Assembly: GCA_002256995.1 (NCBI GenBank)
Contig: NCGX01000002.1
Coordinates: forward strand, 62,001 to 126,000
Direction: 5' to 3'
Length of the DNA stretch: 64,000 nucleotides
Origin: Hydrogenophilales bacterium 16-64-40
Lineage (GTDB): Bacteria > Pseudomonadota > Gammaproteobacteria > Burkholderiales > Thiobacillaceae
Under the pieces are notes generated by a model, which was given only the letters and a program-made list of their open reading frames with translations, did no database searches and was not told where the DNA came from. The position numbers and the translations under genes are program-made. Below, one piece after another: positions 25,753 to 35,070 of this stretch (positions within the stretch are counted from its first letter, which is position 1; every line of letters begins with the position of its first letter).

Positions 25753-28350
25753 TTGAAAATCCCCGGCGACGGCGCACTGCCGCACGCCGTCGCCCGCCAC
25801 CTGCTCGATCAACACGCCGACCGCCTGCCCGACCTGTCCGGGCTGACCGTACTCGTCCCCAACCATCGCGCCGGGCAGGATTTTGCCCGCGCGCTGGCGC
25901 AGGCTGCCGGCCGCCGCGCACTGATCCCGCCGACCATCACCCCGCTGAAGGCGTGGGCCGACGGCGTGACCGGGGACCGCGCCGAGCCGCAGGCGCGGCG
26001 CCTGGCGCGCCTGCATGGCGTGCTGCGGCGCGTCGACTGGCTGGGCGCGGTAGACCGCTGGGCGCTCGCCGGCGAACTGCTGGCACTGGCCGACGAACTG
26101 TCCGCCGCGCGGCTGGGCGGCGAGATCGGTTCACGGATTCGCGCGCTGCACGCCGGCAGCCTTGACCGTGAAACGGCCCTGATCGAGGCGGTGTGGCAGG
26201 CGCTCAACAGCGACGGCCAGGATCCGCAGGCGCGCTATGCGCGCGCGCTCGACGCACTGGCCGAACACATCGGGGCAGCGCCGCAGCCCGTCTACGGCTA
26301 CGCGCTGGGCACGCTCACCGCCGTCGAGCAGCAGTTTCTCGTCCGCTGCGCCGCGGCCGCCCCGCTCACGCTGTTCGAGCCGGACACCGAAAACGCCGTG
26401 GCTTTCACCCTGCATCAGGCCTGGCAGCGGACCGACCCGCCGCTGCGCGACCGCGCCGCCGCGCTGGCCCGGCGCATCCCCGACTCGCCGCTGCAGGCCC
26501 GCCTCACGCTCGCGCCTGCGCCGCACCTGGAAGCCGAAGCGCGCGCCGTCGCCACCTGGGTGGCCGGGCAGCTGAATGGCGGCCGGCGCGAACTCGCCCT
26601 GATTGCGCTCGACCGCGAAACCGCGCGCCGGGTGCGCGCGCTGCTCGAGCGGATGGACGTGCTGGTGGCCGACGAAACCGGCTGGACGCTGTCGACCACC
26701 GCCGCCGCGGCGGTCATCGACCGCTGGCTGGAGTGCGTGGCGAGCGATTTTCCGCACGTCGAATTGCTCGATCTGCTGAAATCGCCGTTCGTGCTGGGCG
26801 AACCCGCGGCGCGCCAGGATCAGGTGCTCGCGTTCGAACTGGCGCTGCGCCGGCACGGCATCTCCCAGGGCATGGCCGATATTCGGCGGCTCGCGCACAG
26901 CGAATTCGGCGCGCTGCCGGCCTGGCTGGCTGCGCTGTTTGACGCCCGCCAGGGGTTCGAGCAGCGCCGCGCACCGCTCGCGGCGTGGCTCGCGCGGCTC
27001 GCCGACAGCCTCGTCCGGCTCGGCACGACGCTTGCCGCCGACGCCGCCGGTGCCAGCGTGCTCGACACCCTCGACGCCCTGCGCCGCGATCTGGCGGACG
27101 ACACGGAAAAATACGGCTTCAATGAATGGCGGCGCTGGCTCAACCTGGCGCTGGAGTCGGCCAGCTTCATCGACGCCAGCGTCGCCAGCCCCCTCGTGCT
27201 GACTTCGCTGCCTGCCGCGCGCGGGCGCCTGTTTGACGCCGTCGCAGTGATCGGCGCCGACGCCCGTCACCTGCCCGCGCGCGTCACGCCCGGCCTGTTT
27301 TCCCAAGCCACCCGCGCACAACTGGGTCTGTCGACTGCAGCAGCCGACGCCGAGGCCGCCACCGCCGACTTGATGCAGCTGCTGATCCAGGGGCCCGCGC
27401 TCATCAGTTGGCAGGCCTGGAACAACGACGAACCCAACCCCGCCTCGCCGCTGGTGCTGCGGCTGCAGGCCCTGCACCACGCCGCATGGGGCATCGATCT
27501 GCCCATGCAAACCGTCGGCGCGCCCCCCGCGCAGGCCAGCCCGCTGCCCGCCGCCTGCGTGCAACCCGCGCCGACGGTCACGGCCGCGCAGCTGCCACGC
27601 CGCTACTCGCCCACCGCCTACCAGACCCTGCTCGACTGCCCCTACCGGTTTTTCGCGCGCAGCGTGCTCGGCATCCGCGAACTCGACGAGGCCGACGAAG
27701 CACTCGACAAGAGCGACTACGGCAACGCGCTCCACCGCATTCTGAACGCCTTTCACGACAGCAATCCGCCGCTTGAACGCGACGCCGCGCTGGCGCAGCT
27801 GAATGCGCGCTCCGCCGCCGAATTCGCGGCGCTGCCCGCGTACACTGCCGCCGCCTGGGCGAGCCAGTGGAACAGCATCCAGCCCGCCTACATCGACGCC
27901 TGGCTGGCGCACGCATCCTCCGGCTGGCGCTACGAATCCGGCGAAACCGATTTCTCGGTGCCGCACAGCGTTGAAGGTCTGGGAGAGATCACCCTGCACG
28001 GCCGCGTCGACCGCGTCGATACGAGAGATGACGCCCGCTATGTGATCGACTACAAGACCAGCGCCGCGCAAGCCCTGAAAAAGAAGCTCAAGGCGCCCGA
28101 CGAAGCCGTGCAGCTGCCCTTCTACGCCTGGCTGTGCGAAGCCGCCGCCGCCTACCTGCCGATCAACGAAGCCCCCGTCGCCGCACTCGAACTCGACGGC
28201 GAAACCGACGTCGCCGCCATCATCCTGCGTCTGCCGCAGTTGCTCGAAGCCATCGCCCGGCGCACCGCGCTGCCCGCCCATGGCGTCGACAGCGTCTGCA
28301 AATACTGCGAAGCGCGCGGCCTGTGCCGCAAGGGGATGTGGGATGCGTGA
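25753..28350 (+). CDS. AddB-like PD-(D/E)XK nuclease subunit
   Basis: An 865-residue protein paired with the helicase gene that follows. The C-terminal nuclease domain has YVIDYKTS (about residue 762) with the catalytic Asp and Lys. The iron-sulfur staple typical of AddB is visible: Cys in DCPYRFF (about 627) and CKYCEARGLC near 850-860. The N-terminal half is an inactive helicase-like domain. AddAB processes double-strand breaks for RecA. The start TTG at 25753 is inferred because it is the first in-frame start after fdxA; no ATG fits. Its stop overlaps the next gene by 8 bases. Confidence 0.82.
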   Translation: MKIPGDGALPHAVARHLLDQHADRLPDLSGLTVLVPNHRAGQDFARALAQAAGRRALIPPTITPLKAWADGVTGDRAEPQARRLARLHGVLRRVDWLGAVDRWALAGELLALADELSAARLGGEIGSRIRALHAGSLDRETALIEAVWQALNSDGQDPQARYARALDALAEHIGAAPQPVYGYALGTLTAVEQQFLVRCAAAAPLTLFEPDTENAVAFTLHQAWQRTDPPLRDRAAALARRIPDSPLQARLTLAPAPHLEAEARAVATWVAGQLNGGRRELALIALDRETARRVRALLERMDVLVADETGWTLSTTAAAAVIDRWLECVASDFPHVELLDLLKSPFVLGEPAARQDQVLAFELALRRHGISQGMADIRRLAHSEFGALPAWLAALFDARQGFEQRRAPLAAWLARLADSLVRLGTTLAADAAGASVLDTLDALRRDLADDTEKYGFNEWRRWLNLALESASFIDASVASPLVLTSLPAARGRLFDAVAVIGADARHLPARVTPGLFSQATRAQLGLSTAAADAEAATADLMQLLIQGPALISWQAWNNDEPNPASPLVLRLQALHHAAWGIDLPMQTVGAPPAQASPLPAACVQPAPTVTAAQLPRRYSPTAYQTLLDCPYRFFARSVLGIRELDEADEALDKSDYGNALHRILNAFHDSNPPLERDAALAQLNARSAAEFAALPAYTAAAWASQWNSIQPAYIDAWLAHASSGWRYESGETDFSVPHSVEGLGEITLHGRVDRVDTRDDARYVIDYKTSAAQALKKKLKAPDEAVQLPFYAWLCEAAAAYLPINEAPVAALELDGETDVAAIILRLPQLLEAIARRTALPAHGVDSVCKYCEARGLCRKGMWDA

Positions 28351-31300
28351 ATCGCTCGACGCCGCCGCCGCCCTCGACCCGTGTGCCTCATGCGTGGTCG
28401 AGGCCTGCGCCGGCAGCGGCAAGACCTGGCTCCTGGTGTCGCGCATGCTGCGCCTGCTGCTGGCGGGCGCCGAACCCTCGGAACTGCTGGCGATCACCTT
28501 CACGCGCAAGGCGGCGCAGGAGATGACCGACCGGCTGCACGCGTGGCTGCGCGTGCTGGCGCTGGAAGACGACGCGACGGTGCGTGATTTTTTGCGCGCG
28601 CGGGCGGTGCCGGACAACGAGATCAATGCGCTGCTGCCGCGTGCGCGCGGGCTGCTGGAAACGGTGCTGACCGCGCAGCCGGGGCCGACGGTGACGACTT
28701 TCCACGGCTGGTTTCTCGATTTGCTGAAACGTGCGCCGCTGGAGGCCGGGCTGCCGTGGGGCGCGCCACTCCTGGAGCGCACTCGGCAACTGCAGAACGA
28801 GGTGCGCGACCGCCTGCTGATGAAGTGGGCGGGCGCGCCTGAGTCACCCGAGGGCGTCGCCCTGCTGGCCCTGCTGGCCGACATCGGCGAGCACAATCTG
28901 CGCGCACTGCTGCGGCATTTTGTCGATGCCCGCGCGGAATGGTGGGCGTATACCGACGCGGCGCCCGACCCGGTGACGCATGCGCTGGAACAGCTGCGGC
29001 CCGGCCTGCACCCCGATCTGGACTTCGATCCGGTCGCGGCATTCTGGGCCGACGAACTGATGGCGGCGCGCGTGAAACGGGTGGGCTTTGCGCTGGAAAA
29101 AGGCGGCAAGAACGAACAGGTGCGCGCGCCGGAAATCCAGCGCTGCCTGAACCTGCCGCCCGACGACGCGCATGCCGCACTGATGAGACACTTGATGACG
29201 GCGGGCAAACGGCGCAAGAAACCGGCGACCAAGGAACTGGAAAAAGCGCTCGGTGCCGAACTCGACACCTACCTGCGCGACCTCGACACCCTGGAAACCG
29301 CGCTCGAAACTGTCGCCGCGATCCAGGTCGATCAGCGCATCTGGGCGCTCAACCGCCACGGACTGCTGCTTGGCCACGCGCTGATTTCCGCCTATCAGGA
29401 CGCCAAGGCGCAGCAGGGCGTGATCGACTTCGCCGACGCCGAATGGCTGGCCTGCCGCCTTCTGCGCAGCGAGGAACATGCGCTGGCGCTGGCGCTGAAG
29501 CTGGACGCGCGCTATCGGCATCTCTTGCTCGACGAATTCCAGGACACCAACCCGCTCCAGTGGCAGGCGCTTTCGACCTGGCTGTTGGAGGCACGCGGCG
29601 CCGACAGCGACATGACGGTGTTCATGGTGGGCGACCCCAAGCAGGCGATTTACCGCTTCCGCCGCGGCGAGGCGCGCGTGTTCGACGCGGCGGCGGAGTT
29701 CCTGCGAGCGCATTTCGACGCGCCGCGCTTCAGCACCGACATGACGCGGCGGCTGGCGCCGGCGGTGGTCGCGGCGATCAACCCGGTGTTCGCCGACGTG
29801 GCGGGCTTTGCCGAGCACACGCACGCGCCGGAACACGCAGGCCGCCCGGGCGCGCTGCGCTGCCTGCCGGTGCAGCGGGAAAAACCAGAAACCGCGACGA
29901 GTGAAGGCCTGCGCAACCCGCTCACCACGCCACAGCCGGAAGCCGACGACCGCGCCGTGCACGCGGAGGCGCGGCAGTTTGCCCGGGTGTTGCGCGACGA
30001 AGTGCTGGGCCGCTGGGGGATGACGGACAAAGCCGGCACCCTGCGCGCGGCGCGCCCCGGCGACGTCATGGCGCTGGTGAAAAAGCGCACCCACCTGCAC
30101 CTGTACGAGCGCGAACTGGAAGCCGCTGGCATCCCCTTCATCACCTCGCGCCGCGGCGGCCTGCTGCACGCGCTGGAGGCGCAGGACGTGATCGCGCTGA
30201 TCGAAACCCTGCTGCTGCCGCACGCCGGCCTGAAGCTGGCGCACGCGCTGAAGTGCCCGGTGTTCGGCTGCAGCGACGACGACCTGCTGCGGGTGTTCGC
30301 GCCCGGCGCCGAGCCGCGCGGCTGGGAGCGCCTGCTCGCGTTCGCCGCCAAAGCCGATTGCCCGCCCACGCTCGCGCGCGCGGCGCGGCTGCTCACCCGC
30401 TGGCGCGCCCACTGCGGCACGCTGCCGGTGCACGACCTGCTCGACCGCATCTACTTCGAAGGCGATGTCGAAGCGCGCTATGGCGCCGCCGTGCCGGCGG
30501 CGATGCGGCCGCAGGTGGCCGCCAACCTGCGCGCCTTCATGCAGCTGGCGCTGACACAGGACGCCGGGCGCTACCCCACGCTGGCCGGCTTCGTTCGCGA
30601 GCTGGCTTCCCTCATCGACGATGCCGACGCCGCGCCCGGCGAGGGGCTGGCGGCCGACGGCGAAAATGCGGTGCGCCTGCTGACCATTCATGGTTCCAAA
30701 GGGCTGGAAGCGCCGATCGTCTGGCTCCTGGGCGGCAGCGACCACGCGCGCGGCGACAGCTACGCGGTGCTGGCGCCGTGGCCGCCCGACGCGCCGCGAC
30801 CGGTTCACTTCTCGCTGTTCGGCAGGCAGGACGACCGGGGCGCGGCACGGGAAAGCTGGTTCCAGGAAGAGGCCGATCTCGCGCAGCGCGAATCCGACAA
30901 CCTCTTGTATGTGGCGCTCACCCGCGCCGCGCAGGGGCTGATCGTGAGCGGCGACGCCAGCAAGAACGCCTGGCTGGCGCGCGTCGACGCGGCCTGGCAA
31001 GACCTGGGCCTGCCGGCCGACCTGCCGCCCGCCCCGGCTGAGGCCGCCAGCATGACAGCCGCGCCGGCCCGCATCGAGGCCCCGGCGGTGGGACAGCGCG
31101 TCGCCCCGCCGACCGCGAGTCCGGCGGCGGCGAGCGGCGAATTGTTCCACGCGTGTCTGGAAGCCCATGCGCCGCCCGGCACGCCGTGCGACCTGTCCGC
31201 GCTGGCGGCGCGCCTGGGGCTGGAAGCCGAACTGGAATCCATCGAGGCAGCGGCCCGCGTCCTGCTGGCGCAGCCGCAGCTGGCGCACCTGTTCGACCCC

Positions 31301-31582
31301 GCGCAGTATCGACGTGCCCACAACGAGTGGGCGCTGCTGGATGCCGGCGGCCGCCTGCAGCGGCTCGACCGCGTGGTGGAATTCGACGATGCGGTATGGC
31401 TGATCGACTATAAAACCGGCGGCGACAGCCGCACCCTCCCCGACGCGCTGCTCGTCGAGCGCCATCAGCCACAGCTGGCGGGCTACCAAACGCTGCTTGC
31501 AGCGCTGTATCCCGACAAGCCGGTGCACGCTGCGCTGCTGCTGGCCGACGGCCGACTGATTTCAATGGACGCCCAAAAATGA
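28343..31582 (+). CDS. addA: AddA-like UvrD-family helicase-nuclease
   Basis: A 1079-residue superfamily 1A helicase. Visible motifs are Walker A ACAGSGKTW (about residue 21), LLLDEFQDTNPLQW (about 393), VGDPKQAIYRFRRGE (about 430), TIHGSKGLEAPIVWL (about 777), and LLYVALTRAAQGL. A C-terminal RecB-type nuclease motif LIDYKTGGD lies near 1019. With the preceding AddB-like gene it forms the recombinational repair and DNA degradation machine that replaces RecBCD in many bacteria. The ATG at 28343 overlaps the addB-like stop (ATGCGTGA). Confidence 0.88.
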   Translation: MRESLDAAAALDPCASCVVEACAGSGKTWLLVSRMLRLLLAGAEPSELLAITFTRKAAQEMTDRLHAWLRVLALEDDATVRDFLRARAVPDNEINALLPRARGLLETVLTAQPGPTVTTFHGWFLDLLKRAPLEAGLPWGAPLLERTRQLQNEVRDRLLMKWAGAPESPEGVALLALLADIGEHNLRALLRHFVDARAEWWAYTDAAPDPVTHALEQLRPGLHPDLDFDPVAAFWADELMAARVKRVGFALEKGGKNEQVRAPEIQRCLNLPPDDAHAALMRHLMTAGKRRKKPATKELEKALGAELDTYLRDLDTLETALETVAAIQVDQRIWALNRHGLLLGHALISAYQDAKAQQGVIDFADAEWLACRLLRSEEHALALALKLDARYRHLLLDEFQDTNPLQWQALSTWLLEARGADSDMTVFMVGDPKQAIYRFRRGEARVFDAAAEFLRAHFDAPRFSTDMTRRLAPAVVAAINPVFADVAGFAEHTHAPEHAGRPGALRCLPVQREKPETATSEGLRNPLTTPQPEADDRAVHAEARQFARVLRDEVLGRWGMTDKAGTLRAARPGDVMALVKKRTHLHLYERELEAAGIPFITSRRGGLLHALEAQDVIALIETLLLPHAGLKLAHALKCPVFGCSDDDLLRVFAPGAEPRGWERLLAFAAKADCPPTLARAARLLTRWRAHCGTLPVHDLLDRIYFEGDVEARYGAAVPAAMRPQVAANLRAFMQLALTQDAGRYPTLAGFVRELASLIDDADAAPGEGLAADGENAVRLLTIHGSKGLEAPIVWLLGGSDHARGDSYAVLAPWPPDAPRPVHFSLFGRQDDRGAARESWFQEEADLAQRESDNLLYVALTRAAQGLIVSGDASKNAWLARVDAAWQDLGLPADLPPAPAEAASMTAAPARIEAPAVGQRVAPPTASPAAASGELFHACLEAHAPPGTPCDLSALAARLGLEAELESIEAAARVLLAQPQLAHLFDPAQYRRAHNEWALLDAGGRLQRLDRVVEFDDAVWLIDYKTGGDSRTLPDALLVERHQPQLAGYQTLLAALYPDKPVHAALLLADGRLISMDAQK

Positions 31583-32178
31583 TCGACAAACCTTTTTCCG
31601 AATCCTGTGTGCAGAACCGTGACCCAATCCTGGCGGTGCTGCGCAAATGCTTTGCCGACCGCCGCCATGTGCTGGAAATCGGCAGCGGCACCGGCCAGCA
31701 TGCGGTGTATTTCGCGCCCGAGCTGCCGCACCTGGTGTGGCAGACCGCCGACGTGCCGCAGCACCACGCCGGCATCCGGGCCTGGCTCGCTGACGCCGCC
31801 CTGCCCAACGTGCTGCCGCCGCTGGCGCTCGACGCCAATGACACGGCCTGGCACGGCGGCCGCTACGATGCGGTGTTTTCGGCCAATACCCTGCACATCA
31901 TGAGCTGGCCCGAGGTCGCGCTTTTTTTTGCCGGCGTGGGCGAAGTGCTGGAGCCGGGCGGCGTGCTGGCGGTGTACGGCCCGTTCAATTACAAGGGCGC
32001 GTTCACCTCGGAGAGCAATGCCCGCTTCGACGCCTGGCTGAAGGCGCGCGACCCCGCCTCCGGGGTGCGCGACTTCGAGGCGGTGGACGCACTGGCGCGA
32101 GCCCGCGGCCTGGTCCTGCTGCAGGATCTCGCCATGCCGGCCAACAACCGCATGCTGGTATGGCGCCGCATGGCCTAG
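31579..32178 (+). CDS. DUF938 family SAM-dependent methyltransferase
   Basis: A 199-residue class I methyltransferase-like protein. The SAM-binding glycine loop is [16 protein letters not shown] (about residues 31-46), and [16 protein letters not shown] and [14 protein letters not shown] are typical DUF938 motifs. The substrate is not known. The ATG overlaps the stop of the helicase gene (ATGA), so translation is coupled, although a functional link with DNA repair is unclear. Confidence 0.85.
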   Translation: MIDKPFSESCVQNRDPILAVLRKCFADRRHVLEIGSGTGQHAVYFAPELPHLVWQTADVPQHHAGIRAWLADAALPNVLPPLALDANDTAWHGGRYDAVFSANTLHIMSWPEVALFFAGVGEVLEPGGVLAVYGPFNYKGAFTSESNARFDAWLKARDPASGVRDFEAVDALARARGLVLLQDLAMPANNRMLVWRRMA

Positions 32179-32205
32179 GGCCGCAAAAAACCCCCTGAAC
32201 CAGGC

Positions 32206-32233
32206 TTTGCCTTGCAGAGTGCTCTGCTATAAA
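32206..32233 (+). promoter_or_regulatory. Promoter with embedded palindrome for the RHH-like gene
   Basis: TTTGCC (from about 32206) and TATAAA (32228-32233) are spaced 16 bases apart, and the perfect palindrome GCAGAG-TG-CTCTGC (32214-32227) fills the spacer and abuts the -10. A palindrome at this point upstream of a ribbon-helix-helix-like gene suggests autorepression. Confidence 0.5.
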
Positions 32234-32261
32234 CAAGACATTGTGAGGCAGAGGAAAGCTC

Positions 32262-32600
32262 ATGCGCATCGCCGAACTGATCCATCGCTGGAGCCAGGAA
32301 GGGCAGACACGCACGGACGTACGCGTCTATACCGTCCATTTGCCGCTGCGCGACGCTGCTCGCGTTGAAGCGCTGAGCGTGATGTACCCCGGCCGCAACG
32401 CGTCCCAGCTGATGGCCGACCTGGTCCGTGCCGCGCTCGATGAACTGGAGGTGGCCATGCCCTATATCCCGGGCAATCGAGTCATTGCCGAAGACGACTA
32501 TGGCGATCCGATCTACGAGGACCTCGGCCCCACGCCGCAGTTTTATTCGCTGTCGCACGAGATCCTGCGCAAGCTCGCCGCCGTGCCGGAAGGCAAGTAG
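32262..32600 (+). CDS. Ribbon-helix-helix-like conserved protein
   Basis: A 112-residue small protein. The segment VRVYTVHLPLRDAARVEALSVMYPGRNASQLMADLVRAALDELE (from about residue 20) has the strand-helix-helix pattern of an RHH/CopG-like DNA-binding fold. The acidic tail ends with DDYGDPIYEDLG. From memory, relatives in proteobacteria sometimes carry the doubtful label type 1 pili tip component. AGAGGAAAG lies upstream of the ATG. With the palindrome in its own promoter it is probably an autoregulated transcription factor; its other targets are unknown. Confidence 0.6.
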   Translation: MRIAELIHRWSQEGQTRTDVRVYTVHLPLRDAARVEALSVMYPGRNASQLMADLVRAALDELEVAMPYIPGNRVIAEDDYGDPIYEDLGPTPQFYSLSHEILRKLAAVPEGK

Positions 32601-32682
32601 CTGTCGAATTAATTTACAGTGTGCGCATGCCGCCGCCCAAGTGGCGAGCCTAGCGCCTTGTATTCATACCCGTTTATTGAAC

Positions 32683-32698
32683 TGGCACAAGGCTTGCT
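32683..32698 (+). promoter_or_regulatory. Sigma-54 (RpoN) promoter
   Basis: TGGCACAAGGCTTGCT matches the -24/-12 consensus, with GG (32684-32685), exactly 10 intervening bases, and GC (32696-32697). Transcription would start near 32709, about 29 bases before the next gene. No activator site was identified. Confidence 0.75.
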
Positions 32699-32737
32699 TT
32701 GACCCGGGCTCTAACAACCTGAGTGTAGGGGGACGCC

Positions 32738-32977
32738 ATGTACCTCGGCCCGGCTTTTCTTTTTGCGGCCTTTGCTAGCCTGTTTTACATTCCCGGTTTT
32801 CTCGACACGCCCCTCGGCATGCTCACGCCGCGCCAGCTCGTCTCGCAACTGCTGTTTTTTGTTTTCGCGCTGATTTCGCTGGCCTCGCTGGCGCGCTCGA
32901 TCGAACTCGATCCGGTGTGGCCCTGGCGCCCCGGATTCCGCCGCGCGATGAACTGGTTCTTGGGGCGCCCCCAGTAA
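32738..32977 (+). CDS. Small two-segment membrane protein
   Basis: A 79-residue protein with two hydrophobic segments (about residues 2-20, YLGPAFLFAAFASLFYIPGF, and 33-53, VSQLLFFVFALISLASLA) joined by a short loop, and a basic, Trp-rich tail (WPWRPGFRRAMNWFLGRPQ). I do not recognise a family. The AGGGGGA ribosome site at 32727-32733 precedes the ATG. The gene is notable for the sigma-54-type promoter directly upstream, so it is probably expressed under nitrogen, redox or similar control. No neighbour shares its strand closely enough to form an operon; argJ follows after 65 bases. Confidence 0.6.
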   Translation: MYLGPAFLFAAFASLFYIPGFLDTPLGMLTPRQLVSQLLFFVFALISLASLARSIELDPVWPWRPGFRRAMNWFLGRPQ

Positions 32978-33042
32978 GCGCGCCCCCGCTATTTACCGCC
33001 TAGCCGGCATAAAATGACGGTTTTCCGTTCCGCGAAACCGCC

Positions 33043-34284
33043 ATGCCCGTCAAGCTTACCGCCCCCGACCCCGCTTCACTGCTGCCCATTGCTGGCGTGC
33101 GCCTGGGCATCGCCTCGGCCGGCATCAAGAAACCCGGGCGCCGCGATCTCACGCTGATCGAGCTCGCCCCCGGCAGCCGCGTGGCCGGCGTGTTCACGCA
33201 AAACCGCTTCTGCGCCGCGCCGGTAACAGTCTGCAAACAGCATCTCGAGCAGAGGGTTCAGCCTGGCGGCGACATCCGCGCGCTGGTGATCAACACCGGC
33301 AACGCCAATGCCGGCACCGGCGCAGAAGGTTTGCACCGCGCGCGCCAGACCTGCGAGGCGGTGGCGCGGCTGATGGGCTGCGCGGCCGACGCCGTGCTGC
33401 CGTTTTCCACCGGCGTGATTCTGGAGCCGTTGCCCATCGACAAGATCCTCCCCGCATTGCCTGCAGCGCAGGCCGACCTCGCGCCCGATCACTGGTCGGA
33501 CGCCGCGCACGCGATCATGACCACCGACATCGTCGCCAAGGGCACCAGCCGCCAGGCGCAGGTCGGCGGAAAGACGGTAACGGTGACCGGCATCGCCAAG
33601 GGATCCGGCATGATCCACCCCAACATGGCGACCATGCTGGGCTATGTGGCGACCGACGCCGCCATCGCGCCGGCGCTGATGCAGCCGTTGGTGAAGGCGG
33701 TCGCCGACCTGTCGTTCAACTGCGTCACCGTCGACGGCGACACCTCCACCAATGACAGCTTCATCCTGATCGCCACCGGCCAGGCCGGCAACGCCGAAAT
33801 CGCCGACGCTGCGAGCGCCGATTACGCCGCGCTGAAATCCGCCTTGAGCGCGGTCGCGATCGAGCTGGCGCAGGCGATGGCGCGCGACGGCGAGGGCGCG
33901 ACCAAGTTCATCACCGTGGCGGTCGAAGGTGGCCGCGACCACGCCGAGTGCAAGCAGATCGCCTACGCCATTGCCCGTTCGCCGCTGGTCAAGACCGCGT
34001 TCTTCGCCAGCGACCCCAACCTCGGTCGCATCCTTGCTGCGATCGGCTATGCGGGGGTGATGGACCTCGACGTCGACACCCTGCAGGTGTACCTGGGCGA
34101 CGTGCTGGTGGCGGAAAAGGGCGGCCGTGCGGCGACGTACACCGAGGCGCAGGGCGCGGCGGTGATGCAGGAAGCCGAGATCACCGTGCGCGTCGTGCTC
34201 AACCGCGGCGCGGTCAACGCCACGGTGTGGACCTGCGATTTCTCTTACGACTACGTCAAGATCAACGCCGAGTACCGCTCCTGA
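33043..34284 (+). CDS. argJ: Bifunctional glutamate N-acetyltransferase/amino-acid acetyltransferase
   Basis: A 413-residue enzyme of the cyclic arginine pathway. It moves the acetyl group from N-acetylornithine to glutamate and can also use acetyl-CoA. ArgJ self-cleaves before a conserved Thr, here in [20 protein letters not shown] (about residues 187-206), producing alpha and beta chains. [11 protein letters not shown] and the C-terminal [15 protein letters not shown] are typical. The stop at 34284 is one base from a MITE-like element that separates it from the convergent cytochrome gene. Confidence 0.96.
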   Translation: MPVKLTAPDPASLLPIAGVRLGIASAGIKKPGRRDLTLIELAPGSRVAGVFTQNRFCAAPVTVCKQHLEQRVQPGGDIRALVINTGNANAGTGAEGLHRARQTCEAVARLMGCAADAVLPFSTGVILEPLPIDKILPALPAAQADLAPDHWSDAAHAIMTTDIVAKGTSRQAQVGGKTVTVTGIAKGSGMIHPNMATMLGYVATDAAIAPALMQPLVKAVADLSFNCVTVDGDTSTNDSFILIATGQAGNAEIADAASADYAALKSALSAVAIELAQAMARDGEGATKFITVAVEGGRDHAECKQIAYAIARSPLVKTAFFASDPNLGRILAAIGYAGVMDLDVDTLQVYLGDVLVAEKGGRAATYTEAQGAAVMQEAEITVRVVLNRGAVNATVWTCDFSYDYVKINAEYRS

Positions 34285-34285
34285 G

Positions 34286-34451
34286 CTAGTGTCGTGAACC
34301 CGAAATAGCGGAGCAAATAAAACGGATGGATTTTTTCGCAGGGCAAGGCGCGAGGAAGCGACATAGCCGGCTCTATGGCAACGACGAGCAACGCCGCCAT
34401 GCGGAAAAAGACGCCGTTTTATGTTTCGATATTTATGGTTCACGACACTAG
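34286..34451. repeat. 166-bp MITE-like palindromic element
   Basis: The element has perfect 15-bp terminal inverted repeats, CTAGTGTCGTGAACC at 34286-34300 and its complement at 34437-34451. Further imperfect pairing continues inward (AATAAAACGG near 34315-34326 against CCGTTTTAT near 34414-34422) to a central CATAG...CTATG hairpin. It has no open frame. It fills the gap between argJ and the convergent cytochrome gene and supplies the latter's TAG stop codon (34448-34450). It may act as a bidirectional terminator. Confidence 0.8.
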
Positions 34452-34936
34452 TGGCCCGGCGGCAGGTTTTTCGGCGTGAAGTCGAAGTACGGCGTCGCCA
34501 CCAGCTCGCCCGGCGGCGCGTAAGCCGGCACCGGCTGACCCTTTGCGCCGAGGCTACGCACGTAACGGTAGATGGCCTTGAGATCGGCGTCGCTCATGGC
34601 CCGCAGGGACGGCGACGGCATCGGCGGGCGCATCGCCTGGCGCGCCCGCACCAGCCAGGCTTGCTCGTCGATCTGCTGGAACAGCAGGCGCAGGTTGGCG
34701 GGGTAGGTCGTGCCCCACGCACCCTGCCAGCCGATCGCGTCGCCGGTCAGCCACTCGGCTTCGGGCACCTGGCCGTCATTCTTCATGTAGCCCGCGGTAT
34801 GGCAGTCATTGCAGCCGGCGATCTGGATCAGGTAGCGGCCGTGGCGGATATCCGCAGCGGCCGCCGGCGGTTGCGCCGACGCCAGTCCGACCGTGCCGGC
34901 GAGCAATGCGCCCACGAATGTCATGATTGCGTTCAT
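34448..34936 (-). CDS. Periplasmic monohaem cytochrome c
   Basis: A 162-residue secreted electron carrier. A signal peptide (MTFVGALLAGTVGLASAQ) is followed by the haem motif CNDCH at about residues 42-46. Candidate axial Met residues lie in MRPPMPSPSLRAMSDADLKAIYRYVRSL. The ATG at 34936 follows GGAGGA by 5 bases. The C-terminus (TPKNLPPGH) ends on a TAG inside the neighbouring inverted repeat, so the last residues may have been altered by that insertion. The redox partner is unknown. Confidence 0.85.
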   Translation of the reverse strand: MNAIMTFVGALLAGTVGLASAQPPAAAADIRHGRYLIQIAGCNDCHTAGYMKNDGQVPEAEWLTGDAIGWQGAWGTTYPANLRLLFQQIDEQAWLVRARQAMRPPMPSPSLRAMSDADLKAIYRYVRSLGAKGQPVPAYAPPGELVATPYFDFTPKNLPPGH

Positions 34937-35070
34937 CTGTCCTCCTTGGTGGTCACCACGCGCCCGATGCGCCTGAATGAAAAAAGAATAGGCAAATTTT
35001 CGCGGCGCGTTGCCAAGCCCGGCCTGACGAAAACCTGAATTTCTCTCACGCCAGCGGCTAGAATCGCCAC

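Noticed and set aside
26131..31528. Two very long minus-strand open frames opposite the AddB- and AddA-like genes
   Set aside because: Both are shadows: their translations are Arg/Ala/Ser-rich without motifs, while the plus strand carries helicase and nuclease motifs throughout.
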